From: JAYZDB01 sp036338025
Lineage (GTDB): Bacteria; Planctomycetota; UBA1135; UBA2386
Reading direction: 5' to 3'
NCBI GenBank assembly: GCA_036338025.1
Contig: JAYZDB010000034.1
Location: 1 to 51,057, forward strand
DNA length: 51,057 nt
The position numbers and the translations under genes were made by a program. Below are positions 8,954 through 17,793 of the stretch, in pieces (positions within the stretch are counted from its first letter, which is position 1; every line of letters starts with the position of its first letter). The notes under the pieces are model-generated. The model was not told the DNA's origin. It saw only the letters and a list, made by a program, of their open reading frames with translations, and did no database searches.

Positions 8954-10219
8954 ATGAAAACCCGATTGCTTTCCATTACAGCTCTGCTGACCACCAGCAT
9001 CTTTTGTCCGACCACCACCGCGCAGGAGGTTGTCGGCATCACCGCCACCAGCCCCATCCTGCTCCGTCAGGACCTCTCCAGCGCCAATTGCGCGATGAAG
9101 AAATGTGCCCCGGCTAGCTTCGAGAAACAGGTCGCTCGGCACGCCGGCGGCTCCGCATACGACTCCCGCCGCCGTGGCGTCTGGAACACCAACGGGTCGC
9201 TGCTCGCCAACATCGACCCGTACACCGGCAAATGCGACTACATCTGCAAGCCGCAGCCGATCCCATTTCCGCCGGATCCTAGTGTGCGCCACTACGCCAC
9301 CGGCCTCGCCTACGTCGACTCCGGCGCGCGGCAATCTTCCAATAAGGTGCCGCCCGGCTGGCTGTTCGTCAGCTACAACTCCAACTACATCGCTCGACTG
9401 AATGTGCTGCGATGCTCAGTCGATGGGAAGTTCTGCAAGTTGCAGCTGCCCCGGGGTTCGGTGATCGCAGGCCTCGCCACCGATGACGTCGGACGCCGTC
9501 TCTACATCGGCGTCGTGCAGGCAAACAACACCAACCTGATCTTGGTCACCGATCTCGACGGCAGCTGGTGCAACCCGATCTGCAAGTCCATTCCGCCTGG
9601 CTGCAACCCGAACCTCCCGATGGGTCCCCTGACCGGCCTGGCATTCGACTCCTGTAGCCATTCCCTGATCATCACCGACGGCAAGCTGACGACCCGCTAC
9701 GCGATCTCCGCCGGGGGTTGCACACTCCGCCCCTTGGGCTGCTGCCCGAACACCGCCGATCCCTTCACGGGTCTGTGCCTGTTGCCAAACACCGACATCC
9801 ACAGCGTCGGCAACTCGTGCAGCACCAAGGCCTGCGAATCCTGCCCGACGATGCGTGCCGAGTTGCTCGGCGACCCGGTTCTCGGCAACCCCTACTTCGG
9901 CCTAGGTCTGCGTGAGGCTCCCAACAAGGCCAGCACCGCCATCTTGGCAATCGGCCTCGGTGCATGTTCCAGCCCCGGTATCAACCTCGGCTTCTGCACC
10001 AACATCCTGGTGCCCTTTCCGCCGATCCTGAACTTCTTTCCACTCTCGCCCATCACCACTCCCGGTTGCAACCGCAGCGTCAGCGTGCCCTATTCCGTAC
10101 CGCTGAACCCGAACCTCTGTGGTCTTCGGGCGTCGTTCCAGTGGCTCGTCATCTGCAAAGGCAAGCCGATGGGCATCGGGGTCACCAACTGCGTTGATTT
10201 TATGTTTGCAGGGTCGTAG
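8954..10219 (+). CDS. Cysteine-rich exported protein of unknown function
   Basis: 421 residues with a signal peptide (MKTRLLSITALLTTSIF, cleavage probably near TTAQ-E). The mature part has about 23 cysteines, many in close pairs (CDYIC, CSVDGKFC, CNPIC, GCC, CSTKACESC), which suggests many disulfides and an extracytoplasmic location. Segments such as ATGLAYVDS, IAGLATDDVGRRLYIGVV and LTGLAFDSCSHSLIITDG are spaced like blades of a beta-propeller (AGLA-x-D...). The C terminus, with the VTNCVDFMFAGS ending, resembles a small beta domain. I do not recognise a named family and assign no function. It is a single-gene unit: a long leader lies upstream and a good intrinsic terminator follows at 10263-10300. 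Confidence 0.75.
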   Translation: MKTRLLSITALLTTSIFCPTTTAQEVVGITATSPILLRQDLSSANCAMKKCAPASFEKQVARHAGGSAYDSRRRGVWNTNGSLLANIDPYTGKCDYICKPQPIPFPPDPSVRHYATGLAYVDSGARQSSNKVPPGWLFVSYNSNYIARLNVLRCSVDGKFCKLQLPRGSVIAGLATDDVGRRLYIGVVQANNTNLILVTDLDGSWCNPICKSIPPGCNPNLPMGPLTGLAFDSCSHSLIITDGKLTTRYAISAGGCTLRPLGCCPNTADPFTGLCLLPNTDIHSVGNSCSTKACESCPTMRAELLGDPVLGNPYFGLGLREAPNKASTAILAIGLGACSSPGINLGFCTNILVPFPPILNFFPLSPITTPGCNRSVSVPYSVPLNPNLCGLRASFQWLVICKGKPMGIGVTNCVDFMFAGS

Positions 10220-10262
10220 CGACTTACTGGGCTAGTGATCGCTAACACCGCAGACACGTCCG

Positions 10263-10300
10263 CCGCAGCCTACCGATAGGGTAAGCTGCGGTGGCTTTTT
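10263..10300 (+). terminator. Intrinsic terminator after the Cys-rich gene
   Basis: CCGCAGC (10263-10269) pairs with GCTGCGG (10285-10291). TACC/GGTA extends the stem inside after one mismatch, and a TGGCTTTTT tail runs to 10300. It follows the stop at 10219 and precedes the end of the convergent gene at 10308. Confidence 0.85.
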
Positions 10301-10307
10301 GTACCGC

Positions 10308-11420
10308 TCACCGGGGACGCAAGGGCACGAGGCCCTTGGCCCAGGCACGCACGAACAACCGAAAGCCACGGGAATAGTCTTCAATCCCGGAGGGCATACC
10401 CTGTGACTTCAGGTACTTGTCGTAGACCTTGGTCGAGATCGACTTCAAGCTCTTGATGACGTACTTCTCCCGCACCTCGCGAGCCAGGTCCATGTCCAGT
10501 CTCGCTCGCTCGGGCAGTTCTGCGTAGGCTCGTCGATACCCCTCAGCGTCCTGCCTTGACGCGGTGTATTGAAACACGCGCAAGGCCGTGCAGTAGCGTG
10601 CGTAAGGATCCTCAGCACGCAATCCCGACACGAAGCCAACGAGATTCGCATCGGCCTCCCCACAATAACCAGCGAGGTGCGCCAACTCGTGACCGCAGGT
10701 TGCCAGCCACTGTGGGTCTGGCAGTGCGGCCTCGACGTGGGCCTCGAGAGTCCACGGCGAGACGACGCCCCCAACATCAATTGTCATCAGGGTGCCAATC
10801 GGTGGACTCTTTACATGGGTGGGCCAGGCTGGTCGGAAGCCCTCGAGTTCCTCAACCAAGGTGGTCTGTGCCGCCTGGATGCTGCGGCGTGCTCGATCCC
10901 GGTCCCGTTCGGAGTCGGCCACGCAATCGCGGCGTATCAAGGCAACCAGGCGAGTCCGCAAATCCGCGACCGCCACCAAACCCGGCGGACGATCCTCGAT
11001 TCCCCAACGGATCTCCACTGGGACACGGCGGTATCCAAACCCCCACGTGAGGAGGAACACGGTGTACACGTAGAGCGCAAGGCGCAGGCCATGCCCGCAG
11101 CCAGCGAAGATCCGTCGCGCCACCCCCAGCCCTCGAGTTCGCGCCCGCCGCCAACCACGCAGCGCCCAAATCACCAACACGACCGGTGCAAGCAACAACA
11201 CCGAACCCATGATAGGAACAGGTACGCTCCCAGTCAGCGGAACCAGGCACCGCTGGGTCACATGAAACAGGCCATCGCTGAACAGCGCCTCGATCCAGGT
11301 CGCCGGCAGCACCAAACTCGCAGCGATCAGGACCACACTGGTAACCCGAAGGGTCAACCGGGTACGTCGCCACGACCGGACAGGAGACGTAGAAACTGGC
11401 GGCATCGGCTGTCCGCTCAT
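10308..11420 (-). CDS. DUF3810-like membrane protein with zinc-protease motif
   Basis: 370 residues. Hydrophobic segments near residues 25-45, 65-85 and 110-125 form an N-terminal membrane part. A soluble domain follows with CGHELAHLAGYCGEADANL, an HExxH motif with a downstream Glu, which looks like the metal site of DUF3810 proteins. It is therefore probably a membrane-anchored zinc metallopeptidase or a relative; no substrate is known for the family. Its ATG overlaps the TGA of the CotH gene (ATGA at 11417-11420), so translation of the two is probably coupled. It converges with the terminator at 10263-10300. Confidence 0.75.
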   Translation of the reverse strand: MSGQPMPPVSTSPVRSWRRTRLTLRVTSVVLIAASLVLPATWIEALFSDGLFHVTQRCLVPLTGSVPVPIMGSVLLLAPVVLVIWALRGWRRARTRGLGVARRIFAGCGHGLRLALYVYTVFLLTWGFGYRRVPVEIRWGIEDRPPGLVAVADLRTRLVALIRRDCVADSERDRDRARRSIQAAQTTLVEELEGFRPAWPTHVKSPPIGTLMTIDVGGVVSPWTLEAHVEAALPDPQWLATCGHELAHLAGYCGEADANLVGFVSGLRAEDPYARYCTALRVFQYTASRQDAEGYRRAYAELPERARLDMDLAREVREKYVIKSLKSISTKVYDKYLKSQGMPSGIEDYSRGFRLFVRAWAKGLVPLRPR

Positions 11421-12886
11421 TTAGAGATCGCGAAGTGAGCCGGACGAGCCTCGGCCGCTTCAGGGTGGAACATCGTCACGTCGAGATCTTCGGGAGCACG
11501 GGCTTCAATGTAGAAGTCCAGCCCTTCGCCATCCTCAAGTTCAGAACTCAGGCCCACGAAGCGGCGATCACCGGCTTCACGCATTGCCACCCGCTTGAAT
11601 GCTGCGTGAGGCGCCCAACGGTAATAGAGGAATACTCCTGCGAGCGGAACCTCACCGACAACCCCGACATCGATTTGGACCCGAGCGGGCTGGCCCGAAT
11701 CGCCACCTCCGATCGCCTGAACCCTTGGTTGTGCAATTTCGGGTCGGGGTCCGGCGAGGCTGGGGTGTGCAAGAACCATCCTGCTGCGCCTGGCACAGAG
11801 CATCTGCAACTCGTCGAGACTGCCCTCGAAAGCTGTCAATGTGGTCAAGCGACGCCGGTCCTTTTTGACCTCGGCCGTGATCAGGTCATGAAACCCCTGA
11901 CAAACCGGGCCGATCTTCTGCCAGTCAAGACAATGTGTCGCAACCGTCCGCACGTGCGCAAGGTATCGAGCTCGCCACGCTGGGACCGCCAGCAGGCGAC
12001 TCATCAGCGGGCGTAGGTCGTTATCCATCTGCTCGAGAGGATCTGATCCAAACCCCCGTTGTCCCTGTCGCCGCGCTACCGGGCGGTTGGGAATTGGTCG
12101 CGGGAGGATCTCGTTGTTGTCGTACAGGATCGGCAAGAACCGCCCATCCGGAAGCTCCACCAGGCGATAGTCGTAGCCTTGCTTGACGTATCCATCGCTG
12201 TCTTCAAACACCCATTCGAGAGCCAAAAACCACAGAGTCCGATCCACGTCGAGTACTGCCGGCAACACGGCTTCGCGCTCCTCGACCGGTGTCTCATTGA
12301 GGAGTTTGCAGAAACGGATCAGCCGAGACCACGCTTGCGGATCATTCTTGGTCTTGAGCTGGAACGCTCTCTGATAGTCGGCCTTGTCTTCCCCGAGGTA
12401 GCGGAGCGCACCAACCCCACGAAAGTTGCGCTCGATCTTCCAACGCACGGCCTTACGGCTGCCAAACCAATCCTTGAGGAAGTCCTTGTTAAACTGCTGA
12501 GCATTGGCATAGGCACCCCAGTTTGCTCCGTTGATCACCAGCTTCACGAAGTTAACGCGTGGCGTGGGCACGTACTCACCAGCGATTCGAGCAAAAAAGG
12601 CATCCCGGATCAGCGAGATGTCCTGGTTGCAATTCAGGAAGTTGATCGTTCGATTTCCGTCGATGCGCAGACTTTCGTCGGTGTAGTCAACGGAGATGTT
12701 GATCGACTTCTTCTTCAGCGTCGAGACCATGATGTACGATGAGCTGCCGCGGTAGCGCACGCCAACGCCCTGGTAGGGCTTGCCATCAACAGTCAGCTTG
12801 CCGGGAACTTCAACATCCGTCCGATAGAACTCCGAGAGTTGGGAGTGCCAGTCGCTACCCGGCAGGGAAAGGAACACGGTTCTCAT
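11417..12886 (-). CDS. CotH-family protein, kinase-like main part (downstream of an in-frame TAG)
   Basis: 489 residues from the ATG at 12886. Typical CotH features are visible: VGVRYRGSSSYIM, INFLNCNQDISLIRDAFFAR, KLVINGANWGAYANAQQFN, and later the acidic LPILYDNNE. In planctomycetes CotH proteins usually start with a signal peptide and an EF-hand, then 'VPRH-x-GKS-x-DP' before this domain. Exactly that upstream part exists in the same frame (12980-13237) and is separated only by a TAG at 12980-12982. Read through, the gene would be 11417-13237 with 606 residues. As it stands, this part has no signal peptide and would stay in the cytoplasm. It is probably a nonsense-mutated gene, an assembly error or a read-through case. 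It is coupled to the downstream DUF3810 gene by an ATGA overlap. Confidence 0.85.
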   Translation of the reverse strand: MRTVFLSLPGSDWHSQLSEFYRTDVEVPGKLTVDGKPYQGVGVRYRGSSSYIMVSTLKKKSINISVDYTDESLRIDGNRTINFLNCNQDISLIRDAFFARIAGEYVPTPRVNFVKLVINGANWGAYANAQQFNKDFLKDWFGSRKAVRWKIERNFRGVGALRYLGEDKADYQRAFQLKTKNDPQAWSRLIRFCKLLNETPVEEREAVLPAVLDVDRTLWFLALEWVFEDSDGYVKQGYDYRLVELPDGRFLPILYDNNEILPRPIPNRPVARRQGQRGFGSDPLEQMDNDLRPLMSRLLAVPAWRARYLAHVRTVATHCLDWQKIGPVCQGFHDLITAEVKKDRRRLTTLTAFEGSLDELQMLCARRSRMVLAHPSLAGPRPEIAQPRVQAIGGGDSGQPARVQIDVGVVGEVPLAGVFLYYRWAPHAAFKRVAMREAGDRRFVGLSSELEDGEGLDFYIEARAPEDLDVTMFHPEAAEARPAHFAISK

Positions 12887-12979
12887 GATCTCTGGATCAA
12901 ACCAGGACTTGCCCTCGTGACGCGGAACTTCGGCAGGGGTCGGTACACCTGACCTGCTAGCGCCTCTCTTTCCGAGCCT

Positions 12980-13237
12980 CTAATGACGCAACAGCGAACG
13001 TCCACCGTTGTTATTTTCGCGCTCCGCGCGAATCCACTTCTGCGCCTCTGATCGCTCGACAAGATCCAGGCGTCCATCGTTGTCCTTGTCGAACCGCGTG
13101 ATCAACTCATGGCGCCTCAGGATGTCTGCGAGATTGGATTGCGCAAGAATCGAAGAGGACAAGAGGCCGCTCCATACACCGAGACCGCCGAACAGCTTCA
13201 GTTGCCAGTTGGTACTATCGGGGAGCGAGTGACGCAT
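12980..13237 (-). CDS. Signal peptide and EF-hand part of the interrupted CotH gene
   Basis: 85 residues: an export-type N terminus (hydrophobic LFGGLGVWSGLLSSSILAQ) and one canonical EF-hand loop, DKDNDGRLDLVE, followed by a basic linker. It ends at a TAG (12980-12982). The same frame then continues without another stop through PTPAEVPRHEGKSWFDPEIM into the CotH domain at 12886. The phase matches exactly (13237 minus 12886 is 351, or 117 codons). Inference: this is the native N terminus of the CotH protein, not an independent gene. On its own the product would be a small secreted calcium-binding peptide. Confidence 0.75.
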   Translation of the reverse strand: MRHSLPDSTNWQLKLFGGLGVWSGLLSSSILAQSNLADILRRHELITRFDKDNDGRLDLVERSEAQKWIRAERENNNGGRSLLRH

Positions 13238-13359
13238 CTTGGTACGGGGGATCTGACGGGCAATCCGGGCGGGTACCAGCCCGAATTGTCCCGGCCAGGG
13301 TAGCGTAGAACGATCTGGAAAGCTCGCCAGCTACCGTCGACCAGCATCGCCACTCACCC

Positions 13360-13381
13360 GCTCTCGGAAAACGGCGAGAGC
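13360..13381 (-). terminator. Hairpin just after the flavoprotein operon
   Basis: GCTCTCG (13360-13366) pairs perfectly with CGAGAGC (13375-13381) around 8 bases, 12 bases past the last gene of the operon (end 13394). No T-run follows on the minus strand, so the terminator role is tentative. Confidence 0.4.
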
Positions 13382-13393
13382 ATCGTACCTCCA

Positions 13394-14929
13394 TCACGAC
13401 ATTGTAGACGCCGCAAGCTCACCCGGAGCACAAGTGATTCCTCCCCCGGGATGGCTTCCGGAACCACACAGCACCAGACCCTCGAGCGGTGTCGCGTAGC
13501 GTGCACATGTAGCCTGCGGCCGGAAGGACAGTAATTGATCGAGGCCGTGCTCACCGTGATGAATATGGCCTCCGGTCAACGACAACTCCCGCTCGAGGTC
13601 TGCCGGCGTAACCACCTGGTACCCGACGATCCGGTCGCGGCATTCCGGCGCAACTTCAGCTAGACGATTCAAACAAACCTCGAGGAGATCTGCGCGCTGA
13701 GTATCACCCCACCCGGCTTCGAGATCATGGGGCACGAAGTGCACGAGCATGGACGCGACATGGTGACCGGCCGGTGCAAGCCCCGGATCGAGCACCGTAG
13801 GCATGTGGATATCGATGTGGGGAGATACTGGAAGGCGTCGGTACTTGACGCTGTCGAAAGCGCGTTCGATTTCTTCGAGGTTTTCGCCAACGCGGATCGT
13901 GTCGAAGACCGCGCCGGGACGACAGGAGAATTCCAACGGGCCGTCGAGGGCCAGATTGACCTTCGCAGTCGTTCCGCGGCAACGCCAGTTCTCAATTCCC
14001 GAACCAAGATCCCCCGGTAAGTCCAAGGGTCGAATGAGATCGAGGAAGGTCTGTCTCGGATCGACGGACGAAGCCACCAGCCCGCCCTCGACCCCGCTGC
14101 CATCCGCAAGCTCCACACCCTGGACACGGCCCGCGTCGGTCAGGATACGCACGACGCCAGCGTTGGTGCGGAGTTCGACACCCCGACTCTCGCAGGCCAA
14201 GACCAGGGCGTCCACCAGCGCGGCCGGCCCGCCGACAATGCCGCGCCCGGCCGTGCAGATCTGCATGAGAGCCAGCGCGGTCGTACCCGCAGACCCGGGA
14301 CCGGACCAGGTACCGAGAAGGGCCGGGGACGCCAGCGCGGCCTTCAAGACATCGGTCTCGAACCACTCATCGAGCCAGTCCTGCACACAGGTCGGCCCGA
14401 TTCGCAGACACTCGTACATCGTCTCACGACCGAGACTGCGCAACGCCCAGCCCTTCCTTAGCAGAGCGAGGAACTGCCCCGCCCCGCGCGGCGAGATCGG
14501 GGGCGGAATCTCGCCGAGGATACCGCGCAGGTAGCTCCCGATGCGGGCCAAGAACGCCCGAAACTCCACGTAGCGATCGGCATCGCTAGCCGAGTGTGCC
14601 GCCAGTTCGTCGCACGCCCTGACCGGGTCGTCAAACAGCAACAACCCCGGCCCGTCCTTCTGTGGAGCAAACACCGCAGCTTCGTCGGAACGACGCTTCA
14701 ACCCGTGGGATTCAAGACCGAGCTTGTCGATGACGGATGACCGCACCGAGGACGTATCGTGAAGAACTCCTACCGTGCGATAACCGGGATGAAACTCCTC
14801 TCCCGCTGCCAGGCCGCCGAGGATCCCACGCCGCTCCAGCACCAGGACCTTGCGCCCGCGAGACGCTTGCAGGGCAGCACAGGTCAGCCCGTTGTGCCCG
14901 CCACCGATGATGATCAAGTCGTACTGCAA
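13394..14929 (-). CDS. PYROXD2/phytoene-dehydrogenase-like FAD oxidoreductase (second copy)
   Basis: 511 residues. The N-terminal dinucleotide-binding fold has the family motif IIIGGGHNGLTCAA (residues 5-18), then the LVLERR acidic end of strand 2 and a GGLA turn. The C-terminal FAD motif is LVLCGSGSHPGGGI. The fold is that of CrtI-like amine-oxidase flavoproteins, but the GGGHNG form and C terminus place it with PYROXD2-type proteins of unknown substrate, not with carotenoid desaturases. It is clearly related to the gene directly upstream (14937-16520; 7-base gap) and is last in a four-gene operon with a Rieske oxygenase and a GcvT-like protein. Inference: it oxidises an intermediate of the pathway, or transfers electrons in it. 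Confidence 0.8.
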   Translation of the reverse strand: MQYDLIIIGGGHNGLTCAALQASRGRKVLVLERRGILGGLAAGEEFHPGYRTVGVLHDTSSVRSSVIDKLGLESHGLKRRSDEAAVFAPQKDGPGLLLFDDPVRACDELAAHSASDADRYVEFRAFLARIGSYLRGILGEIPPPISPRGAGQFLALLRKGWALRSLGRETMYECLRIGPTCVQDWLDEWFETDVLKAALASPALLGTWSGPGSAGTTALALMQICTAGRGIVGGPAALVDALVLACESRGVELRTNAGVVRILTDAGRVQGVELADGSGVEGGLVASSVDPRQTFLDLIRPLDLPGDLGSGIENWRCRGTTAKVNLALDGPLEFSCRPGAVFDTIRVGENLEEIERAFDSVKYRRLPVSPHIDIHMPTVLDPGLAPAGHHVASMLVHFVPHDLEAGWGDTQRADLLEVCLNRLAEVAPECRDRIVGYQVVTPADLERELSLTGGHIHHGEHGLDQLLSFRPQATCARYATPLEGLVLCGSGSHPGGGITCAPGELAASTMS

Positions 14930-14936
14930 TGCTGGC

Positions 14937-16520
14937 CTACCGGGTTTTCAGGATTCGCCGCGCGGCGTTGGCGCCAGGCGCCCCCATGATTCCGCCGCCA
15001 GGATGGGTGCCCGACGCACACATCCACAAGCCGGGGATCGGAGTCTTGTAACGCGACCACAGAGGAGTAGGCCGCAGGAAGAACAACTGCTCGAGACTGA
15101 GCTCGCCGTGGAAGATGTTGCCCTCGGTCAACCCGATTTTCTGTTCGAGGTCCCAGGGCGTCAGCACCTGTCGGTGCAGGATGGACTCCTTGAGGGTCGG
15201 ACAGTATTCGGCGAGAGTGTCGATGACAGCATCACCAAACGCCTGGCGTTTTTGCGGCCAGTTTTCGGGGCCCTCCTTCAAGGCGTAGGGAGCGTACTGC
15301 ACAAAGATCGACATCACGTGCTTGCCGGGTGGCGCCACCGAGGGATCCACCAACGAAGGGATCACCACGTTCATGAAGGGTCGCTGGCTGAAATCTCCGT
15401 ACTTGGCCTCGTCGAACGCCCGCTCCAGGTAATCGACACTCGGCGCAATCGCGACATCACCGCGCACATGCAAACCATCGCCCGGCCGACAAGTAAACTC
15501 GGGGAACCGATCGAGCGCCAGGTTGACCTTGCCGGAGCTGCCACGCATCTTGAACCGCTTGATCGATCCGAGAAACTCCGCGTCGAGGTCCGAGGAGTTG
15601 CAGAGCTTGAGGAAGGTTCGGTGTGGATCGAGACCGGACACTACAGTGTCGGCCTGGATCTCCGTCCCATCTTCCAAGACCACACCCCGGACTCGACCGC
15701 CCCGGACCATCACCTCGTCGACACTCGCCTCCGTGCGAATCTCGGCGCCAAAATGGCGAGCGGCGTCAGCGATCGCGTTGCTGATCTGGCCCGTGCCACC
15801 CTTCGAGAGACCCCAGGCCCGGAAGGCGCCGTCGATCTCCCCCATGTAGTGGTGTAGCAACACGTAGGCAGTGCCCGGTGATCGAACCCCCTGAAACGTT
15901 CCGATGATCCCGCTCACACCCAGGGTGGCCTTGAGCAAGTCCCCTTCGAACCACTCATCGAGGAAGTCGATGGCGCTCATCGTGAACATCTTGGCCTGAA
16001 GAATACGCTCCGACTCGGTCAGTTGGCCAAACATCCGACCGAGCTTGAGCATGTCCAACAGATTGCCAGGACGCAGTGAAGAAGGGTCGGGAGGCGTCAT
16101 CTCGAGGATCGGTTTGACCATGCGCCCGACCTTCATCATCTCACGCCCGAACTCCGGATAGATTTCTGCATCACGCTGACTGAACTGCGCGATCTCGCGG
16201 CGCGTCTTGTCACCATCGGGCCAGCGAACCAGGCCGGGTCCATCGAGCTGTGGGGTGAAGGAACACTCGAGCGGCAGGATCTCCAGGCCGAACCGAGGCA
16301 GCTGCAGGTCACGGATGATCTCAGGTCGCAACAGGCTCACGACGTAGCTGCAGACTGAGTACTTGAAACCCGGATGTAATTCCTCAGTCACCGCCGCACC
16401 ACCGAGCACGTGCCGCCGCTCAAGCACCAAAACGGATCGACCGGCCCGCGCCAGGTAAGCGGCACAGACCAGGCCATTGTGCCCGCCACCAACTACGATC
16501 GAGTCATACCGCTTGGTCAT
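14937..16520 (-). CDS. PYROXD2/phytoene-dehydrogenase-like FAD oxidoreductase (first copy)
   Basis: 527 residues with SIVVGGGHNGLVCAAYLA at the N terminus, LVLERRHVLGGAA next, and a C-terminal FAD signature (LWMCASGTHPGGGIMGAPG). It is the same family as its downstream neighbour, but the two sequences have diverged well beyond a recent duplication. Its ATG overlaps the TGA of the GcvT-like gene (16517-16520, ATGA). PYROXD2 relatives have no well-defined bacterial substrate. The operon context with a Rieske oxygenase and a folate-type methyl/formyl carrier suggests work on an amine or a C1-bearing compound. A carotenoid role is unlikely because no phytoene synthase or cyclase is nearby. Confidence 0.82.
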   Translation of the reverse strand: MTKRYDSIVVGGGHNGLVCAAYLARAGRSVLVLERRHVLGGAAVTEELHPGFKYSVCSYVVSLLRPEIIRDLQLPRFGLEILPLECSFTPQLDGPGLVRWPDGDKTRREIAQFSQRDAEIYPEFGREMMKVGRMVKPILEMTPPDPSSLRPGNLLDMLKLGRMFGQLTESERILQAKMFTMSAIDFLDEWFEGDLLKATLGVSGIIGTFQGVRSPGTAYVLLHHYMGEIDGAFRAWGLSKGGTGQISNAIADAARHFGAEIRTEASVDEVMVRGGRVRGVVLEDGTEIQADTVVSGLDPHRTFLKLCNSSDLDAEFLGSIKRFKMRGSSGKVNLALDRFPEFTCRPGDGLHVRGDVAIAPSVDYLERAFDEAKYGDFSQRPFMNVVIPSLVDPSVAPPGKHVMSIFVQYAPYALKEGPENWPQKRQAFGDAVIDTLAEYCPTLKESILHRQVLTPWDLEQKIGLTEGNIFHGELSLEQLFFLRPTPLWSRYKTPIPGLWMCASGTHPGGGIMGAPGANAARRILKTR

Positions 16521-17704
16521 GCTCGCTTCCGGTCGGGGTCAAAGAACGGTCGATCCACAACGCTCGCCGCCACTCGAGATCGTTCGAACTCGACTGTGTG
16601 TTCGATCTCAAGACCTGTGCCAAGACTCGACTGAGCCGTCCTGACGGTAGCTAGTGCGAGGTACTTCTTGAGAATCGGTGACCAGGTCGTGCTGGTGACC
16701 TGCCCGACCTGCCGTCCACCGCTAAACAGCGGCACTGCATCACGACAGGCATGGGTCGGGAGACTCGGTGGCAGGCCCCAGGCAGCATAGAGTTCCTCGA
16801 TACCCTCCCAGCTGATCTCGAGACCGACGAATTGCCAGTCGCTACCGTCCGCATGTTCGGCGCGTAGCGCGGCCTGACCCACGAACGGTTCACGTTCGAG
16901 ATCAACGGTCCAGCCCAGCCCGATCTCGAACGGCGAGGACTTGCGGGACTCGATCAAACAGCGCGGCGCGCTGAAGTAGTCGACATCCTGGAGGACGAAA
17001 CCGGCTTCGATGCGGGTGACGTCGAGGGCATCGAGTCCAGCTGCCTGCAACCCGAATGGGGTACCCGCTTCCATCAGTGCATCCCAGACCGGCAGGGCAT
17101 CACCCGACCGCAACCAAACCTCGTAGCCGAGATCTCCGGTGTATCCGGTGCGGGACACCTGCACATCGACACCATCAATCCGCGTAGACATGATTCCAAA
17201 GAAACCCAGGTCACGAATCCCATCGTCAGCCGCCGAGGCCAGCGCCTCGCGAGAATTGGGTCCCTGGATCGCCAACGCCGCCAAGGTATCCGACACGTCG
17301 CGGAGCTGGATATCGAACCCACGGCGCTGGCGATCGAACCACCCGAAAGTCGGGCTGGCCGTGGTAACCCGGAACGACTGCTCATCGATCCGCGCGATGG
17401 TGCCATCATCGATGACCTTGCCGTGCGAATCACAAAAACACGCATAGGTCACCCGCCCAGCCTGCAGCGTGCCTACGTCTCGCGTCGCGACGCTGGCCAG
17501 GAAAGCCGCACTATCGACACCCGAGACCTCGTATTTGTAGAGCGGCGAGATGTCCAACAGGCCGGCAGCGTTACGGAACGCGAAGTACTCCGGGTCATGG
17601 TGGGACTGGTAGCTTGAGACCGCGAAGTAACCAGCCCAACTCTTGAACTGCAGGCTCTCACAAAGCTTGGAGGTGCGCGGATGAAACGGCGTCGGTAGGG
17701 GCAT
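16517..17704 (-). CDS. GcvT/DmdA-like aminomethyltransferase family protein
   Basis: 395 residues of the folate-binding GcvT fold: FAFRNAAGLLDISPLYKYEV near the N terminus, VSRTGYTGDLGYEVWL in the middle, GLDALDVTRIEAGF, and a C-terminal barrel (VTSTTWSPILKKYLALA). The family includes the T-protein of glycine cleavage, DMSP demethylase and domains of dimethylglycine and sarcosine dehydrogenases. No GcvH, GcvP or Lpd is nearby, so a glycine-cleavage role is unlikely. It lies 89 bases after the Rieske gene and overlaps the next flavoprotein by 4 bases. Inference: it moves a methyl group or formaldehyde from a demethylation reaction to tetrahydrofolate. Confidence 0.8.
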   Translation of the reverse strand: MPLPTPFHPRTSKLCESLQFKSWAGYFAVSSYQSHHDPEYFAFRNAAGLLDISPLYKYEVSGVDSAAFLASVATRDVGTLQAGRVTYACFCDSHGKVIDDGTIARIDEQSFRVTTASPTFGWFDRQRRGFDIQLRDVSDTLAALAIQGPNSREALASAADDGIRDLGFFGIMSTRIDGVDVQVSRTGYTGDLGYEVWLRSGDALPVWDALMEAGTPFGLQAAGLDALDVTRIEAGFVLQDVDYFSAPRCLIESRKSSPFEIGLGWTVDLEREPFVGQAALRAEHADGSDWQFVGLEISWEGIEELYAAWGLPPSLPTHACRDAVPLFSGGRQVGQVTSTTWSPILKKYLALATVRTAQSSLGTGLEIEHTVEFERSRVAASVVDRPFFDPDRKRA

Positions 17705-17793
17705 GGCTGGATCAGACGGGACCGAAAACTAACCAGCGCGGTTCGTTATTGAAACAACCGGGTCGTAATGACCACCACGTGAGAGTACCTGGC

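Noticed and set aside
12980..12982. TAG in CotH read as pyrrolysine
   Set aside because: Pyrrolysine is known in methylamine methyltransferases at a catalytic site. This TAG lies in a linker of an unrelated protein and no pyl gene is visible, so a mutation or error is more likely.
13394..16520. Carotenoid biosynthesis from the phytoene-dehydrogenase-like pair
   Set aside because: The GGGHNG motif and C termini are of the PYROXD2 type and no phytoene synthase, cyclase or ketolase gene is nearby.
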